Below, one piece after another: positions 63,426 to 64,000 of a stretch of DNA of 64,000 nt; position 1 is the stretch's first letter; each line of letters starts with the position of its first letter. Position numbers and translations under genes: made by a program. The notes under the pieces are model-generated. The model had not been told where the DNA came from. It ran no database searches and saw only the letters and a list, made by a program, of their open reading frames with translations. Origin of the DNA: Achromobacter xylosoxidans (GTDB lineage Bacteria > Pseudomonadota > Gammaproteobacteria > Burkholderiales > Burkholderiaceae_B); contig NZ_CP061008.1 of the NCBI RefSeq assembly GCF_014490035.1, positions 1,984,001 to 2,048,000 of the forward strand, read 5' to 3'.

Positions 63426-64000
63426 ATGGATCCATTGACAGCGTATGTAGAGCTTCAGCGCAGTTTCTTGGAAACCATCGGCGAATTGGGTTGGCCGGTG
63501 GCAATACTTCTGATTTTTTGGGCGCTGCGAGGAGAGTTGCGAAAGCTGCTGGCGAGAATTAAGTCGGCGAAATACAAAGATTTTGATATTGGATTTGCCG
63601 AGGGGCTTGGAGACGCTTTGGATTTGGCCAGTAGAGCGAAAAAAACAGCGCAACCCGACGTGTCTCAGTCTCTGCAGGATTCTCTGGTCGCCGCGCAAGC
63701 GCCGGATGTTAGGTCGATGATCAAGCCGAACAGGCGGGTCACCAACGCATGGGATAACCTGTATGTTCTATTGCGGGAGCTATATGAGCAGACATCTGCG
63801 AGCGCGTCCGCGCCGAGGGAAACCCCGGTGTTATTTGGCAAGCTACGGCAAGCTGGGAAGTTGACCGAGATCGATGTTGAACTAGCTACTCGTCTTTGGG
63901 ATCTACGGAATCACGCCATTGAAAGCGCAGATGATGTCACTGAGTTTTCGGCAGCCGAGTATGAGCGCCTTAGTTTGGAATTCCGTGATCGGCTTAGCCG
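63426..64000 (+). CDS. Membrane-anchored accessory protein, possible HEPN-like C-terminal region (partial, runs off the window)
   Basis: ATG at 63426 with GGGAGGC at 63414-63420; the frame is open for 191 codons to the window end. An N-terminal membrane segment (LGWPVAILLIFWAL, about 21-34) is followed by a basic cytoplasmic helix (RGELRKLLARIKSAKYKD), a linker, then a helical region from about 104 (VTNAWDNLYVLLRELYEQ). Near 156-190, TRLWDLRNHAIESADDVTEF resembles the R-N-x-x-H/R-N-H turn and following helix of HEPN or DUF4145-type domains found in many defence and toxin proteins. That likeness is by eye and weak. The stop and any partner lie to the right of the window. Confidence 0.5.
   Translation, partial: MDPLTAYVELQRSFLETIGELGWPVAILLIFWALRGELRKLLARIKSAKYKDFDIGFAEGLGDALDLASRAKKTAQPDVSQSLQDSLVAAQAPDVRSMIKPNRRVTNAWDNLYVLLRELYEQTSASASAPRETPVLFGKLRQAGKLTEIDVELATRLWDLRNHAIESADDVTEFSAAEYERLSLEFRDRLS

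Overview
The window is GC-rich chromosomal DNA from a betaproteobacterium of the Alcaligenaceae, most like Bordetella or Achromobacter. The basis is the gene content: three Bug-type periplasmic solute-binding proteins, two DUF4148 proteins, a pertactin/BrkA-style autotransporter, a PagL lipid A deacylase and a glycosyltransferase pair like the Bordetella lipid A glucosamine genes. The species cannot be fixed from the sequence alone.

Layout. 1-5740 is the right end of a prophage: the C-terminus of a tail protein, two related tail-associated proteins, a lysis cassette (holin, GH24 endolysin, Rz with nested Rz1), then accessory genes (a membrane protein, a small conserved protein with a chromosomal paralogue, a reverse-strand RMF/CrpP-like gene, and a translationally coupled pair of small paralogues). 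It ends at the 3' half of a tRNA-Arg(TCT) at 5688-5737. Next come the 3' end of a lost integrase, pagL, and a second tRNA 3'-end copy near 6790, so this locus has been targeted repeatedly.

6895-59570 is chromosomal backbone, mostly metabolic and cell-surface genes. In order: a VAO-type flavoprotein with a GlcF-like Fe-S protein; an AraC regulator divergent from a Bug protein; a two-subunit molybdenum hydroxylase with its XdhC chaperone; OsmC; a lipoprotein; two sugar transferases; small envelope and stress proteins; a PGI of the transaldolase-fusion type that lacks the transaldolase part; a large catabolic operon (HyuA, HyuB, a ThDP enzyme, and three HcnABC-like dehydrogenase subunits) with a LysR regulator and a divergent Bug gene that share palindromic sites; a two-component system facing a CzcCBA heavy-metal efflux operon; a lipid A/undecaprenyl glycosyltransferase pair; a large autotransporter; gamma-glutamyltransferase with a Bug gene and a GntR regulator; transporters; a dehydrogenase; a thioesterase; and cardiolipin synthase.

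59700-64000 is a second integration hotspot at tRNA-His(GTG). The tRNA 3' end plus its terminator is duplicated at 62133-62188, and each copy is followed by a decayed integrase 3' end. The 2.3 kb between them carries a membrane/coiled-coil protein and a convergent PD-(D/E)xK (Mrr-like) nuclease. Beyond the second copy lie another small membrane protein, a heavily frameshifted rdgC remnant, and a membrane-anchored protein with a possible HEPN-like end that runs off the window.

The best candidates for undescribed biology are the small accessory genes of these two islands (the coupled paralogue pair at 4736-5298, the nuclease at 61005-62021, and the open gene at 63426) and the HyuAB/ThDP/HcnABC operon, whose substrate is not evident. 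All functional calls rest on reading motifs by eye; no database search was run.
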